NCBI RefSeq assembly: GCF_014779555.2 | Contig: NZ_CP094357.1 | Coordinates: 5,952,001-6,016,000, forward strand | Source: Lysobacter capsici | GTDB taxonomy: Bacteria; Pseudomonadota; Gammaproteobacteria; Xanthomonadales; Xanthomonadaceae | DNA length: 64,000 nucleotides | Reading direction: 5' to 3' | Shown: one piece after another, positions 34,347-42,725 of the stretch | Position numbering within the stretch: the stretch's first letter is position 1 | How the letters are laid out: every line of letters starts with the position of its first letter | Made by a program: the position numbers and the translations under genes | The notes under the pieces: generated by a model | What the model was told of the DNA's origin: nothing | Databases searched by the model: none | The model's input: the letters and a program-made list of their open reading frames with translations, nothing else

Positions 34347-35393
34347 CTAAGGCCTATGCATCCGATAGGCGCTGGGCTGCAAACCGGTCCAGTGCTTGAA
34401 CGCCCGGTGGAACGTGCTCGGCTCGGAGAAGCCCACGCGCCTGGCGATTTCCGCGATCGGCATGGGGGTCTCCGCCAACAGCGTGATGGCCGTGTCGCGG
34501 CGCCATCCATCCTTGATGCCTTGGAAGGTATTTCCTTCCCGTTTCAGGAGACGGCGCAACGTCTGCGGGCTCATGGTCAAGCGTTCGGCGACGATTTCCA
34601 GATGCAGCATCGAGCCGTCTTCGTCGTGCCCGAACATGCGCCGCACCTGCGCGCTGATCTTCTTGCCGTGCTCGCGCCTGAGCAACAGCTCGTAGATCGA
34701 GTTGCGCAGGAACACCCGCAAGCTGTCGTCGCCCTGCACCACCGGCGCGTCGAGGCAGGCGGCGGAGAAGCACAACGCGGTCCGCTCGGCGCCGAACCGC
34801 AGCGGCGCGGCGAAGATGATCTCGTACTCGTGCGTGTAGGCGGGCATCGCGAAACTGAAATCCACGCGCTTGAGCGCGATGGCTTCGCCTATCAGCCAAC
34901 TGGCGAAACGATGGCCCGCGACCAGCAGCGTCTCGGCAAGAAACGGGTCGGCGAATCCGCCCTCGGATTCGTCGATGATCAGATAACCCAGTTCGCCGTC
35001 GCGGGCGATCAGGAAATCGGGGCGGCCGCCCTGCAGCAGCGCGTAGTAGCGACTGGCGCGCGACATCGCGTGACCCATCGAGCTGCTGTGGATGATCGCC
35101 CGGCAGATCATGCCGAAACTGCCGAGCGGCAGCCGATGCCGGCCGCAACCGAGCAATTCGTCGTCCATATGCCGCCATAGCGATTGCAGCAGCCGCGCGT
35201 ATTGCTCGAAGCTCACGCGCGCGCGCGGCTCGTCGAGCGCCGATGCGGGAATGCCGGCCGGCGCGAGCAGCGGCTCGACCGCTTCGCCTCGCCGTCTGGC
35301 GCCGCGCAATGCCGCATGCACGAAATGAATCGAGACCGTGCGGTTGTGATCCGACGACGTGGTGCCCGGCGCGCTGGCTGATTCGGATGACAT
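34347..35393 (-). CDS. AraC-family regulator with arabinose-binding-like N-terminal domain
   Basis: A 348-residue protein from ATG 35393. Residues about 20-215 match the N-terminal ligand-binding domain of the OruR/ArgR-like AraC group (VSFEQYARLLQSLWR, LGSFGMICRAIIHS). Residues about 245-345 hold the two AraC helix-turn-helix units (VAERLTMSPQTLRRLLKREG and IAEIARRVGFSEPSTFHRAFKHWTGLQPSAYR). Divergent from the lipase-foldase genes with 388 bp between, so it is a candidate regulator of lipase expression. Confidence 0.9.
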   Translation of the reverse strand: MSSESASAPGTTSSDHNRTVSIHFVHAALRGARRRGEAVEPLLAPAGIPASALDEPRARVSFEQYARLLQSLWRHMDDELLGCGRHRLPLGSFGMICRAIIHSSSMGHAMSRASRYYALLQGGRPDFLIARDGELGYLIIDESEGGFADPFLAETLLVAGHRFASWLIGEAIALKRVDFSFAMPAYTHEYEIIFAAPLRFGAERTALCFSAACLDAPVVQGDDSLRVFLRNSIYELLLRREHGKKISAQVRRMFGHDEDGSMLHLEIVAERLTMSPQTLRRLLKREGNTFQGIKDGWRRDTAITLLAETPMPIAEIARRVGFSEPSTFHRAFKHWTGLQPSAYRMHRP

Positions 35394-35781
35394 CGCTTGC
35401 GTTTCGCGGTCCTGGGAAGCCTGCCGGCTGTTTCGGCCCGTGTGGCGGGATCGGGTTTTATGCACCAATACCCGCGAAAGCCCAAGTCCCGACGGCATAA
35501 GCCTCGGCCATGCCCGGACTGTCATAAGCGACGCGCATCACAGCTGAGCGATTTTGCCAATGAATCGCGACGATTCCGCCATTGAGGCGGTTCGGGCCGT
35601 TCCTTAGCTTCCTAGCGCGGCACGGCTGCCGCCGATTCGACGATGCATGTCTTTGGTCGGGTCGCGGCAACGGATCGGGTCGCGCGCACCCACGCGCCGA
35701 GCCCGATCCGGGTGAACGATGCGATCGCCGCGCGCCGCGCGCGCGCGGTTTCCCCCGAACCTCTTTCATGGAGTCCGCGTC
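35394..35781. promoter_or_regulatory. Divergent intergenic region between the AraC regulator and lipase genes
   Basis: 388 bp without a supported gene. It must hold both promoters; I see no convincing -35/-10 pair or direct repeats to assign the AraC site. Confidence 0.35.
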
Positions 35782-36696
35782 ATGCTGAAGAAGACCCTGT
35801 TGAATCTGACCGTCGCCGCCGCGCTTAGCGTCGCGGCGACCCTGCCGGCGATCGCCGCGGACACGTATACCCAGACCAAATACCCGATCGTGCTGGTGCA
35901 CGGCTTCGCCTCGTCCGATCAGGTGCTGGGCTTCAGCACCTTCTACAACATTCCCGACGAACTGAAGGCCGGCGGCGCCACGGTGTATGCGGCGAAGTTG
36001 TCGGGATTCAATTCCGATGAAGTGCGCGGCGAGGAACTCATCAAGTATCTCGACAATCTCAAGGCCACCCAGGGCCACGCCAAGTTCAATCTGATCGGCA
36101 ACAGTCAGGGCGGATTGACCGTGCGCTACGTCGCCGCCGTGCGGCCCGACCTGGTCGCCTCGGTGACCACCGGTCATACACCGCATGCCGGTGCCGCGCC
36201 CGCCGATCTGGTCGGCGCGGTGCTGCCGGAAGGCTCGCCGCTGCGTCCGATCGTCGCCGGCGTGATCAATGCGTTCGCCTCGTTGATGGGCGGGCAAGCC
36301 GATGCCCTGGCCGCGTTGAATCAGCTCAGTTCCAAGGGCGCGGCCGAGTTCAGCCAGCGCTATCCGCAAGGCCGGCCCGACAGCGAATGCGGCGGCGGCG
36401 CGGCGGTGGTCAATGGCGTGCGCTATTACTCTTTCGGCGGCGTGGGCGTGTCCACCAACCCGCTGGATCCGACCGACCTGACCGCCGGCGCGGTCAGCCT
36501 GTCCTACCTCGGCTCGCCCAACGACGGCATCGTCGGACAGTGTTCCTCGCATTGGGGCGAGGTGTTGCGCGACGACTACAACTGGAACCATTTCGACTCG
36601 GTCAATCAGGTGTTCGGCCTGCGTTCGGTGTTCTCGTCCAACCCAGTCACCGTGTACCGCGCTCAAGCCAATCGCCTGAAGAACCTGGGACTTTGA
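35782..36696 (+). CDS. Secreted triacylglycerol lipase (true lipase family I)
   Basis: A 304-residue protein with a Sec signal peptide (cleavage near AIAAD, residue 26). KYPIVLVHGFASSD gives the oxyanion-hole region. The nucleophile is S108 in GNSQGG, with Asn where most family I lipases have His. Asp in SPNDGIVGQCSS and His in WNHFDSVNQV complete the triad. Two Cys (SECGG, GQCSS) can form the conserved disulfide. The dedicated foldase follows 3 bp after the stop. Hydrolyses long-chain acylglycerols after export, probably by type II secretion. Confidence 0.92.
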   Translation: MLKKTLLNLTVAAALSVAATLPAIAADTYTQTKYPIVLVHGFASSDQVLGFSTFYNIPDELKAGGATVYAAKLSGFNSDEVRGEELIKYLDNLKATQGHAKFNLIGNSQGGLTVRYVAAVRPDLVASVTTGHTPHAGAAPADLVGAVLPEGSPLRPIVAGVINAFASLMGGQADALAALNQLSSKGAAEFSQRYPQGRPDSECGGGAAVVNGVRYYSFGGVGVSTNPLDPTDLTAGAVSLSYLGSPNDGIVGQCSSHWGEVLRDDYNWNHFDSVNQVFGLRSVFSSNPVTVYRAQANRLKNLGL

Positions 36697-36699
36697 TCG

Positions 36700-37698
36700 A
36701 TGCGGGGACGATTCGTCGCGGTCGCCGCGATCGCGGCGCTGGGCGCAATACTCGGGTGGGGCGTCCCGAACGGGGCGCCTCGTCCGGATCGCGCCCACAC
36801 ATCGGATGATGCGTCCGCTGTTTCCGACGACGCGGGATCGCCGGCGAGGGCCGGTGATTCGGCGCAGGTGGCCGTGACCAAGCATCCCGACTCGCTGCGC
36901 GGCACCGGCGTGGACGGCGCCGTGCATTTGAGCGCGCACGGCGCGCCGATCGCCGACCGCGAGTTGCGGCGCCTGTTCGACTACTTCATCAGCCGCATCG
37001 GCGAGCGCGACGAACGGCGGATCCGCGGCGATCTTGCGGCTTATCTCCAGGCCCGATTCGCACCGGCCGCCGTCGCCCAGGTGCTGGTCTGGTTCGACAG
37101 CTACACGACGCTTGAACGCAGCGCCGCCGCGCTGGCCAACGCGGGCGGCGATCCGCGCGCGACGGTCATGCGCTTGCGCGCGCTGCGCCGCGAACGCATG
37201 GGCGAGGCGATCGCCGAAGCCTGGTGGGGCGATGAGGACCGCTATCTGGATTACACCCTCGCGCGTCAGGCGGTGATCGACGATCGCAGCCTTGATGCCG
37301 CGCAACGTCAGCGCAAACTCGCCGAGCTTGAGCGGACCCTGGACCCCGCGCGCCTGGCCCTGATCCAGCAGGACGATCAGGCGGAACTGTCGCTCAGACA
37401 AAGCGAGGACTACGCACGACGCAAGGTGCCCGCCGCGCAGCGCTTGGCCGAGCGCGAACGTCAGTACGGCGCGGATGCGGCGCGTCGATTGGCCGAACTG
37501 GACGCTCAGCGCGATCGCTGGGACGGTCGTCTGCGCGATTACGCTCGGCAGCGGCGCAAGATCATGGCGGACGCTTCGCTGTCGGCCGCTGCGCGCGAAC
37601 AGCGGCTGCAGTCGCTGCTGAACCGGGGTTTCGACGCGAACGAACGGCGCAGGGTGGATGCGATGACGCGAAACGATCTGCTGCCAGGTCTCGATTGA
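36700..37698 (+). CDS. lifO: Lipase foldase (Lif chaperone)
   Basis: Membrane-anchored steric chaperone that folds the lipase in the periplasm. The 332-residue protein has one N-terminal membrane segment (about 5-25), a Pro/Asp-rich linker, then the foldase domain. The Lif signature R-x-x-FDYF-x-S lies at residues 91-97 (RRLFDYFIS). The rest is an extended helical scaffold rich in Arg/Ala/Glu (RQSEDYARRKVPAAQRLAERERQYG). Three bases separate it from the lipase gene, so co-expression is expected. Confidence 0.93.
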   Translation: MRGRFVAVAAIAALGAILGWGVPNGAPRPDRAHTSDDASAVSDDAGSPARAGDSAQVAVTKHPDSLRGTGVDGAVHLSAHGAPIADRELRRLFDYFISRIGERDERRIRGDLAAYLQARFAPAAVAQVLVWFDSYTTLERSAAALANAGGDPRATVMRLRALRRERMGEAIAEAWWGDEDRYLDYTLARQAVIDDRSLDAAQRQRKLAELERTLDPARLALIQQDDQAELSLRQSEDYARRKVPAAQRLAERERQYGADAARRLAELDAQRDRWDGRLRDYARQRRKIMADASLSAAAREQRLQSLLNRGFDANERRRVDAMTRNDLLPGLD

Positions 37699-37704
37699 CT
37701 GCGC

Positions 37705-38322
37705 TCAGGCCGCCGCGAAGTACCCCAGAAACATGTCGGTGACGGTGTCCGCCACCTGACTGCGCTGCGCCTGGGTCAGCATCGGCTGGCCCAGGGTGAT
37801 CTGCGGCCAGAACGCGAAGCCCTTGATCATGCCCTGCAGCAGCATCGAGGCGAACAGCGGGTCTTGCGTATTCAGCCGGCCATCGGCGGCCGCCGCGCGG
37901 ATCCACACGGTCAGGCCTTCCTCCTTGTCGCCGATGCGCGCGAACATTTCCTGCGCGCGTTCGGGCGACGGGATCACCGCGGCGATCGCCACCCGCACCA
38001 GGTCGATGAAATCCTCGTCGTGCAGCAGCTGCAGCTTCTGCTGCACCAGTTCGAACAATTGCGGGCGCAGCGGCCGGTCGGGCCGATAGGCCAGCTCCGG
38101 CGAAGCCACGCCGCGCTCCAGCAGTTGCTGGAGGATGTGCGCGAACAGCACTTCCTTGCTCGGGAAGTGGTTGTAGACGGTGCGCTTGGACACGCCGGCG
38201 CTGGCCGCGACGCGGTCCATGCTGGTGGCGTCGTAGCCGGCCTGGCGGAACTCGGCCGCGGCCGCCTCGAGGATGGCGGCGCGCTTGCGGTCGGTCAGGC
38301 GGGCGGGGGAAGGAGCGGTCAT
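37705..38322 (-). CDS. TetR-family regulator
   Basis: A 205-residue protein: helix-turn-helix at residues about 15-60 (ILEAAAAEFRQAGYDATSMDRVAASAGVSKRTVYNHF), and a C-terminal domain of the AefR/TetR_C type (PELAYRPDRPLRPQLFELVQQKL). Divergent from the metallo-hydrolase gene; the shared 85-bp region holds two palindromes. Convergent with lifO, 6 bp apart. Confidence 0.92.
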   Translation of the reverse strand: MTAPSPARLTDRKRAAILEAAAAEFRQAGYDATSMDRVAASAGVSKRTVYNHFPSKEVLFAHILQQLLERGVASPELAYRPDRPLRPQLFELVQQKLQLLHDEDFIDLVRVAIAAVIPSPERAQEMFARIGDKEEGLTVWIRAAAADGRLNTQDPLFASMLLQGMIKGFAFWPQITLGQPMLTQAQRSQVADTVTDMFLGYFAAA

Positions 38323-38346
38323 GGCGACAGATTACACCGCCGGGTT

Positions 38347-38381
38347 TACTTTTTCAAAAAGTACACTACACTGGGCAGTGT
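38347..38381. promoter_or_regulatory. Two palindromes between tetR and the metallo-hydrolase gene
   Basis: TACTTTTT-C-AAAAAGTA (38347-38363) and ACACTG-GG-CAGTGT (38368-38381) lie side by side in an AT-rich patch, candidates for the TetR operator. The first also contains TACTTTTTCAAAAAGTA arms that could form a promoter -35/-10 spacer. Confidence 0.6.
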
Positions 38382-38407
38382 AACTATTCAGACAGCCGGC
38401 CCGGCCC

Positions 38408-39565
38408 ATGCCTCGACCCTTCCGCCTGCGCCGACTCAGCCTGCCAATCGGAGCCCTGATCGTGAGTACCTGCCTGTTTTCCGCCGCCAAGACCAACCTG
38501 CCGCTCAGCGACCGCGCGAACTCGCCGCAGTTCAGCGACGGGCGCTTCCGCAACCCGGACCCGCGCCCGGCCACGGGCGTGCGCAAGACGCTCCGGATCA
38601 TCGGCGACATGCTGTGGAATAAACCCGCCGACGCGGTGCCGGCCACGGTGCCGACGGTGCTGGCGCTGACCCCGCGGCAACTGGCGCAGGCGCCCGACCA
38701 CAGCCTGTTCCGGCTGGGCCACTCGACCGTGCTGATCAAGCTGCGCGGCGGCTGGTGGATCACCGACCCGGTGTTCGCCGAGCGCGCCTCGCCGGTGCAG
38801 TGGGCCGGCCCCAAGCGCTTCCACGCGCCGCCGATCGCGCTCGCGGACCTGCCGCCGCTGCGCGGGGTGATCCTGTCGCACGATCACTTCGACCACCTCG
38901 ACTACGACACCGTGCGCCAGCTCGCGGACACGGCCGGCGTGTTTCTCACCCCGCTCGGTGTCGGCGACCGGCTGATCGCCTGGGGCGTCGACCCGGCCAA
39001 GGTGCTGCAGTTCGACTGGTGGGAAGGCACCAGCATCGACGGCGTGCGCTTCGTCGCCACGCCGGCGCAGCACTTCTCCGGGCGCGGCCTGTTCGACAGC
39101 GACAAGACCCTGTGGGCGTCGTGGACGATCATTGACGAAGCGCAGGGCGGGCCGTCGCTGCGATTGTTCTTCAGCGGCGACACCGGCTACTTCGACGGGT
39201 TCAAGGAAATCGGACGCCGCTTCGGCCCGTTCGACGTGACCCTGCTGGAAACCGGCGCGTACAACGCGAACTGGCCGCACGTGCACATGCAACCCGAGCA
39301 AACCGTGCAGGCGCATATCGATCTTCGCGGCCGCTGGTTGCTGCCGATCCACAACGGCACCTTCGACCTGGCCATGCATCCGTGGACCGAGCCGTTCGAG
39401 CGCGTGTCGGCCCTGGCGACCGAACGCGAGGTCGCGCTGACCACGCCGCGCATGGGCGAACGCGTCGACCTGCATGCGCCGCAGGCGATGACGCCGTGGT
39501 GGCGCGAAGCCGACGAATCCGAACCCGCGGCCGTGGCCGCGCCGCCCCAGGCGAGCGTGCGATGA
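38408..39565 (+). CDS. Metallo-beta-lactamase-fold hydrolase, NAPE-PLD/UlaG-like
   Basis: A 385-residue protein with an N-terminal hydrophobic segment (about 12-27). GHSTVLIKLRGGWWITDPVF and the zinc motif SHDHFDHLDY (H158, H160, D162, H163), then PAQHFSGRG, FSGDTGYF and PIHNGTFDLAMH complete the dinuclear site of the NAPE-PLD-like group (Beta-lactamase_2/UlaG). Members cleave phosphodiester bonds of lipids or lactones; substrate unknown. Probably TetR-controlled. The next gene overlaps its stop. Confidence 0.88.
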   Translation: MPRPFRLRRLSLPIGALIVSTCLFSAAKTNLPLSDRANSPQFSDGRFRNPDPRPATGVRKTLRIIGDMLWNKPADAVPATVPTVLALTPRQLAQAPDHSLFRLGHSTVLIKLRGGWWITDPVFAERASPVQWAGPKRFHAPPIALADLPPLRGVILSHDHFDHLDYDTVRQLADTAGVFLTPLGVGDRLIAWGVDPAKVLQFDWWEGTSIDGVRFVATPAQHFSGRGLFDSDKTLWASWTIIDEAQGGPSLRLFFSGDTGYFDGFKEIGRRFGPFDVTLLETGAYNANWPHVHMQPEQTVQAHIDLRGRWLLPIHNGTFDLAMHPWTEPFERVSALATEREVALTTPRMGERVDLHAPQAMTPWWREADESEPAAVAAPPQASVR

Positions 39566-39810
39566 AGCTGCGGCTGCAGAACGTATTGGATCGCGATGCC
39601 ATGCGCGAGATCACCGCGGCGGTGCTGCGCGCCGACCTGGGCAGCCGGATCAATTTCGAGCGCGATCTCGAACACGACGCGCAGATCGTGCGGGTCGAGA
39701 ACTGGCTGACGGTGGCCGAAACGATCGAGGCGATCACCCGCAACGGCTACACCGTCGCCGCGATCGTCGATGCGTCCAACGAGATGCCCAGGCCGGTTTC
39801 CACGCGCTAG
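39562..39810 (+). CDS. Small cytoplasmic protein coupled to the metallo-hydrolase
   Basis: An 82-residue protein starting at an ATG that overlaps the hydrolase stop (ATGA), so translationally coupled. The sequence alternates strands and helices (LRLQNVLDRDAMREITAAVLRADLG ... TVAETIEAITRNGYTVAAIVDA) in a pattern recalling heavy-metal-associated (HMA) ferredoxin-like folds, but the CXXC motif is absent. Function unknown. Confidence 0.6.
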   Translation: MKLRLQNVLDRDAMREITAAVLRADLGSRINFERDLEHDAQIVRVENWLTVAETIEAITRNGYTVAAIVDASNEMPRPVSTR

Positions 39811-39953
39811 AGCGCCGGCATCGATCGCATCGTCGATTTGCCGCGGTTTGATCAAGAACGTTGACCCGGGTCGCGTTTTGTCATCCGCGCTCAACGCAGG
39901 CTTCATCGTCGGTCGGCATGGTGCGGACACGACCCCAATGCATGGAGCATGCG

Positions 39954-40235
39954 ATGAAGATGAGCAAGCGTTACCTTTCCGTGGCGGCGTTCGCGCTGCT
40001 GACCGCGTTCAGCGCCGCGGCCGTGGCGGATCAGTACCACTATCAGGTGATCGGCGAAGGCTACGGACACACCCGCGATCAGGCCTACGAGGCCGCGTCG
40101 TATTACGCCAGCAACCGATGCTATTTGAACTGGGGCCGCTCCACCCAGGAGCAGACCATCCTGGTCGAGGAGTTTCAGCCCGCCACCGGCTACTGGTACG
40201 TCAAGCTGAGCGAAGGCTGCATTTCGGAGGACTGA
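39954..40235 (+). CDS. Small secreted protein
   Basis: A 93-residue protein from ATG 39954 (GGAG 7 bases upstream). Signal peptide ends near AAVAD (residue 26). Mature part YHYQVIGEGYGHTRDQAYEAASYYASNRCY resembles small BON/YdgH-like alpha-beta folds, with two cysteines (NRCYL, EGCIS). A hairpin follows 18 bp after the stop. Confidence 0.6.
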   Translation: MKMSKRYLSVAAFALLTAFSAAAVADQYHYQVIGEGYGHTRDQAYEAASYYASNRCYLNWGRSTQEQTILVEEFQPATGYWYVKLSEGCISED

Positions 40236-40253
40236 GCCGGCGCCTGGCGGCGA

Positions 40254-40278
40254 TCAAGCCGCTTTCGCGGCGGCTTGA
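40254..40278 (+). terminator. Hairpin, 9-bp perfect stem
   Basis: TCAAGCCGC and GCGGCTTGA separated by 7 bases, 18 bp after the 39954-40235 gene. No T-run. The arms resemble the attC-like sites, but the layout is a single simple stem, so I call it a terminator-like hairpin. Confidence 0.4.
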
Positions 40279-40322
40279 GTTCGCTTGCCCATCGCGCGCG
40301 GCGAGCATGCCGCGCGCCTGGA

Positions 40323-40799
40323 TTAGGGATCGGCGATCGGCGTGGTCGTATCCGCGCTCAACCGCCATTGACCGCGCACCCGCGCCCAGTTGGCGACGTC
40401 GATCGCGTGCAAGGTGATGCCGGCGGACGGAATCGTGAACTCGACCCGGTCGACGACGACGGCGCTGGCGCATTGACTGATCGTCTGCGCCAGCAAGGTG
40501 CGCTTGAACACGTACTCGTTGGCCATCACCGCGCGATAGAACGCAGTGATCGCCGGTTTTCCGTTGAGCACCTGGCCCAGGCTGTTGACCTGGACCGCAT
40601 CCTCGGCGAATCCGGCCATGAAACGATTGAGATCGCGCCGGGCGAAGGCCTCGCCGAGCGCTTCGGAGCTCCGCTCGAACTCGCGTTCGCATTGACGATG
40701 CTGGGCCGCCATCGGATCCTGCGCCGACGCCGCGAGCGGGATCAGTCCGGACAACGCAAGCGCCATGCCCATCGCGGCCGTGGAAGTTCGCATCTTCAT
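40323..40799 (-). CDS. Secreted NTF2/SnoaL-like protein
   Basis: A 158-residue protein with a signal peptide (cleavage near AASAQD, residue 26) and AAGGACC before the ATG. FERSSEALGEAFARRDLNRFMAGFAEDAVQVNSLGQVLNGKPAITAFYRAVM is the helix-strand pattern of DUF4440/SnoaL-like NTF2 folds. Exported version; ligand unknown. Confidence 0.75.
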   Translation of the reverse strand: MKMRTSTAAMGMALALSGLIPLAASAQDPMAAQHRQCEREFERSSEALGEAFARRDLNRFMAGFAEDAVQVNSLGQVLNGKPAITAFYRAVMANEYVFKRTLLAQTISQCASAVVVDRVEFTIPSAGITLHAIDVANWARVRGQWRLSADTTTPIADP

Positions 40800-41047
40800 G
40801 TTCGGTCCTTGTTGGAAGATCGGAAGCCGAACGTTATCGAAGGCGATCGCCCGCCGATGTACCCAGGCCGCGAAAAGAGCTGACCGGATCGATCAATGCG
40901 CTTGCCGGGCGATGGCATCGAAGGCGGCCGCGACGATTCGGCTAGTCCGCGATTCGGCCATAATCCGCGGCAACGGCTCCGGCGCCCGGCGCGTCATCAG
41001 GTCGCCTCGCCGCGCCCCTCGAGTCTTCAAGTCGAAAGGATTCCCGT

Positions 41048-41506
41048 TTGAACGACCGTTCTTGGCATCTCACACGGATCGTGGCGCTCTGCCTGATCCT
41101 CATCGCGTGCATCGACCCGGCCCGGGCGCAATTCGGCGCGACCGGCACCAGCGATCTGCCGATGTTGTTCGTGCTCGGTCCCTGGGTCGTCCTGCTGGTT
41201 GTATTGCCGATCGCGTGGTGGCTGCGTCCCGTCTGGCGGCCGCGGCTTTGCACCGCGCTGCGTCGCGGCGTGATCGCCTACCTGCTGCTCGAGTTCGTGC
41301 CGGTGGTGACGTGCATGATCGTGATCGCCGTGTTCGATGTCGGAAGAACCGCCGGCTTGATGTTCTGGGCGATGTCGCTGATGGGCGTGCTCTTTTCCGG
41401 GCTGGTGCTGCTGACCTTCATAGCGGTGGCGCTGATACTGGACGCGGTCGTTGCTTTCTTTCGAAGAACGAAAGCCGACCGTCCACCCGCCGAGCCCGCG
41501 CCATGA
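41048..41506 (+). CDS. Membrane protein, first of an overlapping pair
   Basis: A 152-residue protein with a TTG start (AAAGGA 7 bases upstream; no in-frame ATG gives a complete first helix). A signal-like first helix ends ARAQFG, then three membrane segments follow (about 40-60, 75-100, 108-135). The downstream gene starts inside its stop (ATGA). Family not recognised. Confidence 0.6.
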   Translation: MNDRSWHLTRIVALCLILIACIDPARAQFGATGTSDLPMLFVLGPWVVLLVVLPIAWWLRPVWRPRLCTALRRGVIAYLLLEFVPVVTCMIVIAVFDVGRTAGLMFWAMSLMGVLFSGLVLLTFIAVALILDAVVAFFRRTKADRPPAEPAP

Positions 41507-41856
41507 ACTTCGAAACGCCGAATCCATCGACTCCGCCGACCGTGGATCCGCGGCTGGCGGGCCGTCATCGCGGCGCGCGCATCTGCGCGATCGCCTGCCT
41601 GATCCTGGTGCTTCTGCTGGCCGCCGCCTCGGTCGTCTTCATCGGCACCGACCGCTTCGGCTGCTGGGGCGGCGCCTATTTGTTCCTGGCCAGCCTGCTG
41701 GTCCTGGGCATCCCGAGCCTGATCCTGCTGCTGGTGACCGCCTGGCTCAGGGCGTACGAGTTGCTGTGGCTGGGTGCGGCGATAGGGCTGAGCTATTTCG
41801 CCGTCGAGGTGATCACGAGCCTGCTCCCGCCGGTGCTTTGCAGCGGCTCGGGCTGA
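41503..41856 (+). CDS. Membrane protein, second of an overlapping pair
   Basis: A 117-residue protein with a Pro-rich cytoplasmic N-terminus and three hydrophobic helices (about 28-47, 56-80, 86-108). Its ATG overlaps the upstream stop codon, so the pair is translationally coupled and may form a complex. Function unknown. Confidence 0.6.
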   Translation: MNFETPNPSTPPTVDPRLAGRHRGARICAIACLILVLLLAAASVVFIGTDRFGCWGGAYLFLASLLVLGIPSLILLLVTAWLRAYELLWLGAAIGLSYFAVEVITSLLPPVLCSGSG

Positions 41857-42058
41857 AATCGCGCAAGCGTGCGCAGGTCATGTCGCGACCGTAGCGGCCA
41901 ACTCAATGCGCTTTGACGACGATCGCGTGATCGCCGTCAAGGATTTTGTTCAAGTTGACGCCGTGCCGCGGGCGGTTCACTTCGAATACCGATCGAGGGA
42001 CGCCGGCTGTGTCGACTGTGCGTGGTCGCCTTCGGAGAAATCCACCGAGTGATAATCT

Positions 42059-42080
42059 CGCCGAGCCGAATAACTCGGCG
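42059..42080. promoter_or_regulatory. Hairpin/palindrome before a small secreted protein gene
   Basis: CGCCGAG and CTCGGCG separated by 8 bases, ending 11 bp before the AAGGA of the next gene. It could be an operator or a 5' leader hairpin. Confidence 0.35.
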
Positions 42081-42101
42081 CAATCCATGGGAAGGATCGT
42101 C

Positions 42102-42416
42102 ATGCTCAAGTCTTACTTGCTGACCCCACTATTGCTCGGATCGATCACCGTCGTCGCCTCGCTGCTGCCTGTTTCCAGCGCGCATGCGGCTTGCAGCGAT
42201 TGCGACTGGATCTATGTGCGCTGCATGATCCGCGCGGACACGCCCGAAGAGGTGCAATTCTGCGAGGAAAGCCTCGTCAGCTGCCAACAGGAATTCTGCC
42301 CGGTTCCACCGATCGCCTCGCTGCTGCCGCTGCAGCCTGCGATCGCAACGCCGGCGTCGCAGCCGACCGACAGCGATCGGTCGCCACAGGCGCAGCCGGC
42401 ACGCACCGCGCCGTAA
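42102..42416 (+). CDS. Small secreted cysteine-rich protein
   Basis: From ATG 42102 (AAGGA 5 bases upstream; ATG 42087 is less likely), 104 residues. The signal peptide ends near SAHAAC (about residue 27). Mature region has CSDCDW, RCMIRAD, FCEESLVSCQQEFCPV: a compact six- to seven-cysteine module, then a Pro/Gln/Ala tail. The C-x-x-C ... C ... C-x(6)-C-x-x-x-C spacing recalls the 33856-34071 peptide only loosely. Confidence 0.65.
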   Translation: MLKSYLLTPLLLGSITVVASLLPVSSAHAACSDCDWIYVRCMIRADTPEEVQFCEESLVSCQQEFCPVPPIASLLPLQPAIATPASQPTDSDRSPQAQPARTAP

Positions 42417-42725
42417 GCGTTCTTTGCGTCATGTGAACTACGGCGGCGGCCGGCGCATCCGGCCGCCGTCGGCGCAAAACGATCATCGCGTGGACGAGAC
42501 GATCTGGCCTTGCGCATTCGATTCATCGACATGATCCAGCTGCTCGCGCCGCGACGGGGCGGCGGCGCGCAAGCGGTCGTGCCGCGAACGGCGCACCGGG
42601 CTTTCAAGACCGCGCTGGCCGAAGCGGTGGCCATGGATGCAAAGCGCGGCACAAGGGTCCGTGCGACATCCGCGTGAGCCGGCAGGAACCGGCTCACTTA
42701 TCGCTCAGATGCGCAACAACGACGA
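42417..42725. other. Intergenic stretch with no gene seen
   Basis: Between convergent genes. Short open frames have no ribosome-binding site or family-like features. Contains GCCGGCAGGAACCGGC-type short inverted repeats near 42678, of no clear meaning. Confidence 0.35.

Noticed and set aside
35458-37401. 647-codon minus-strand ORF opposite lipase and foldase
   Set aside because: Shadow of two well-supported genes; no recognisable domain.
40254-40278. Possible attC-like site
   Set aside because: The arms resemble the array motif, but it is a single simple stem with no right-end CTCAGGCG; better read as a terminator.
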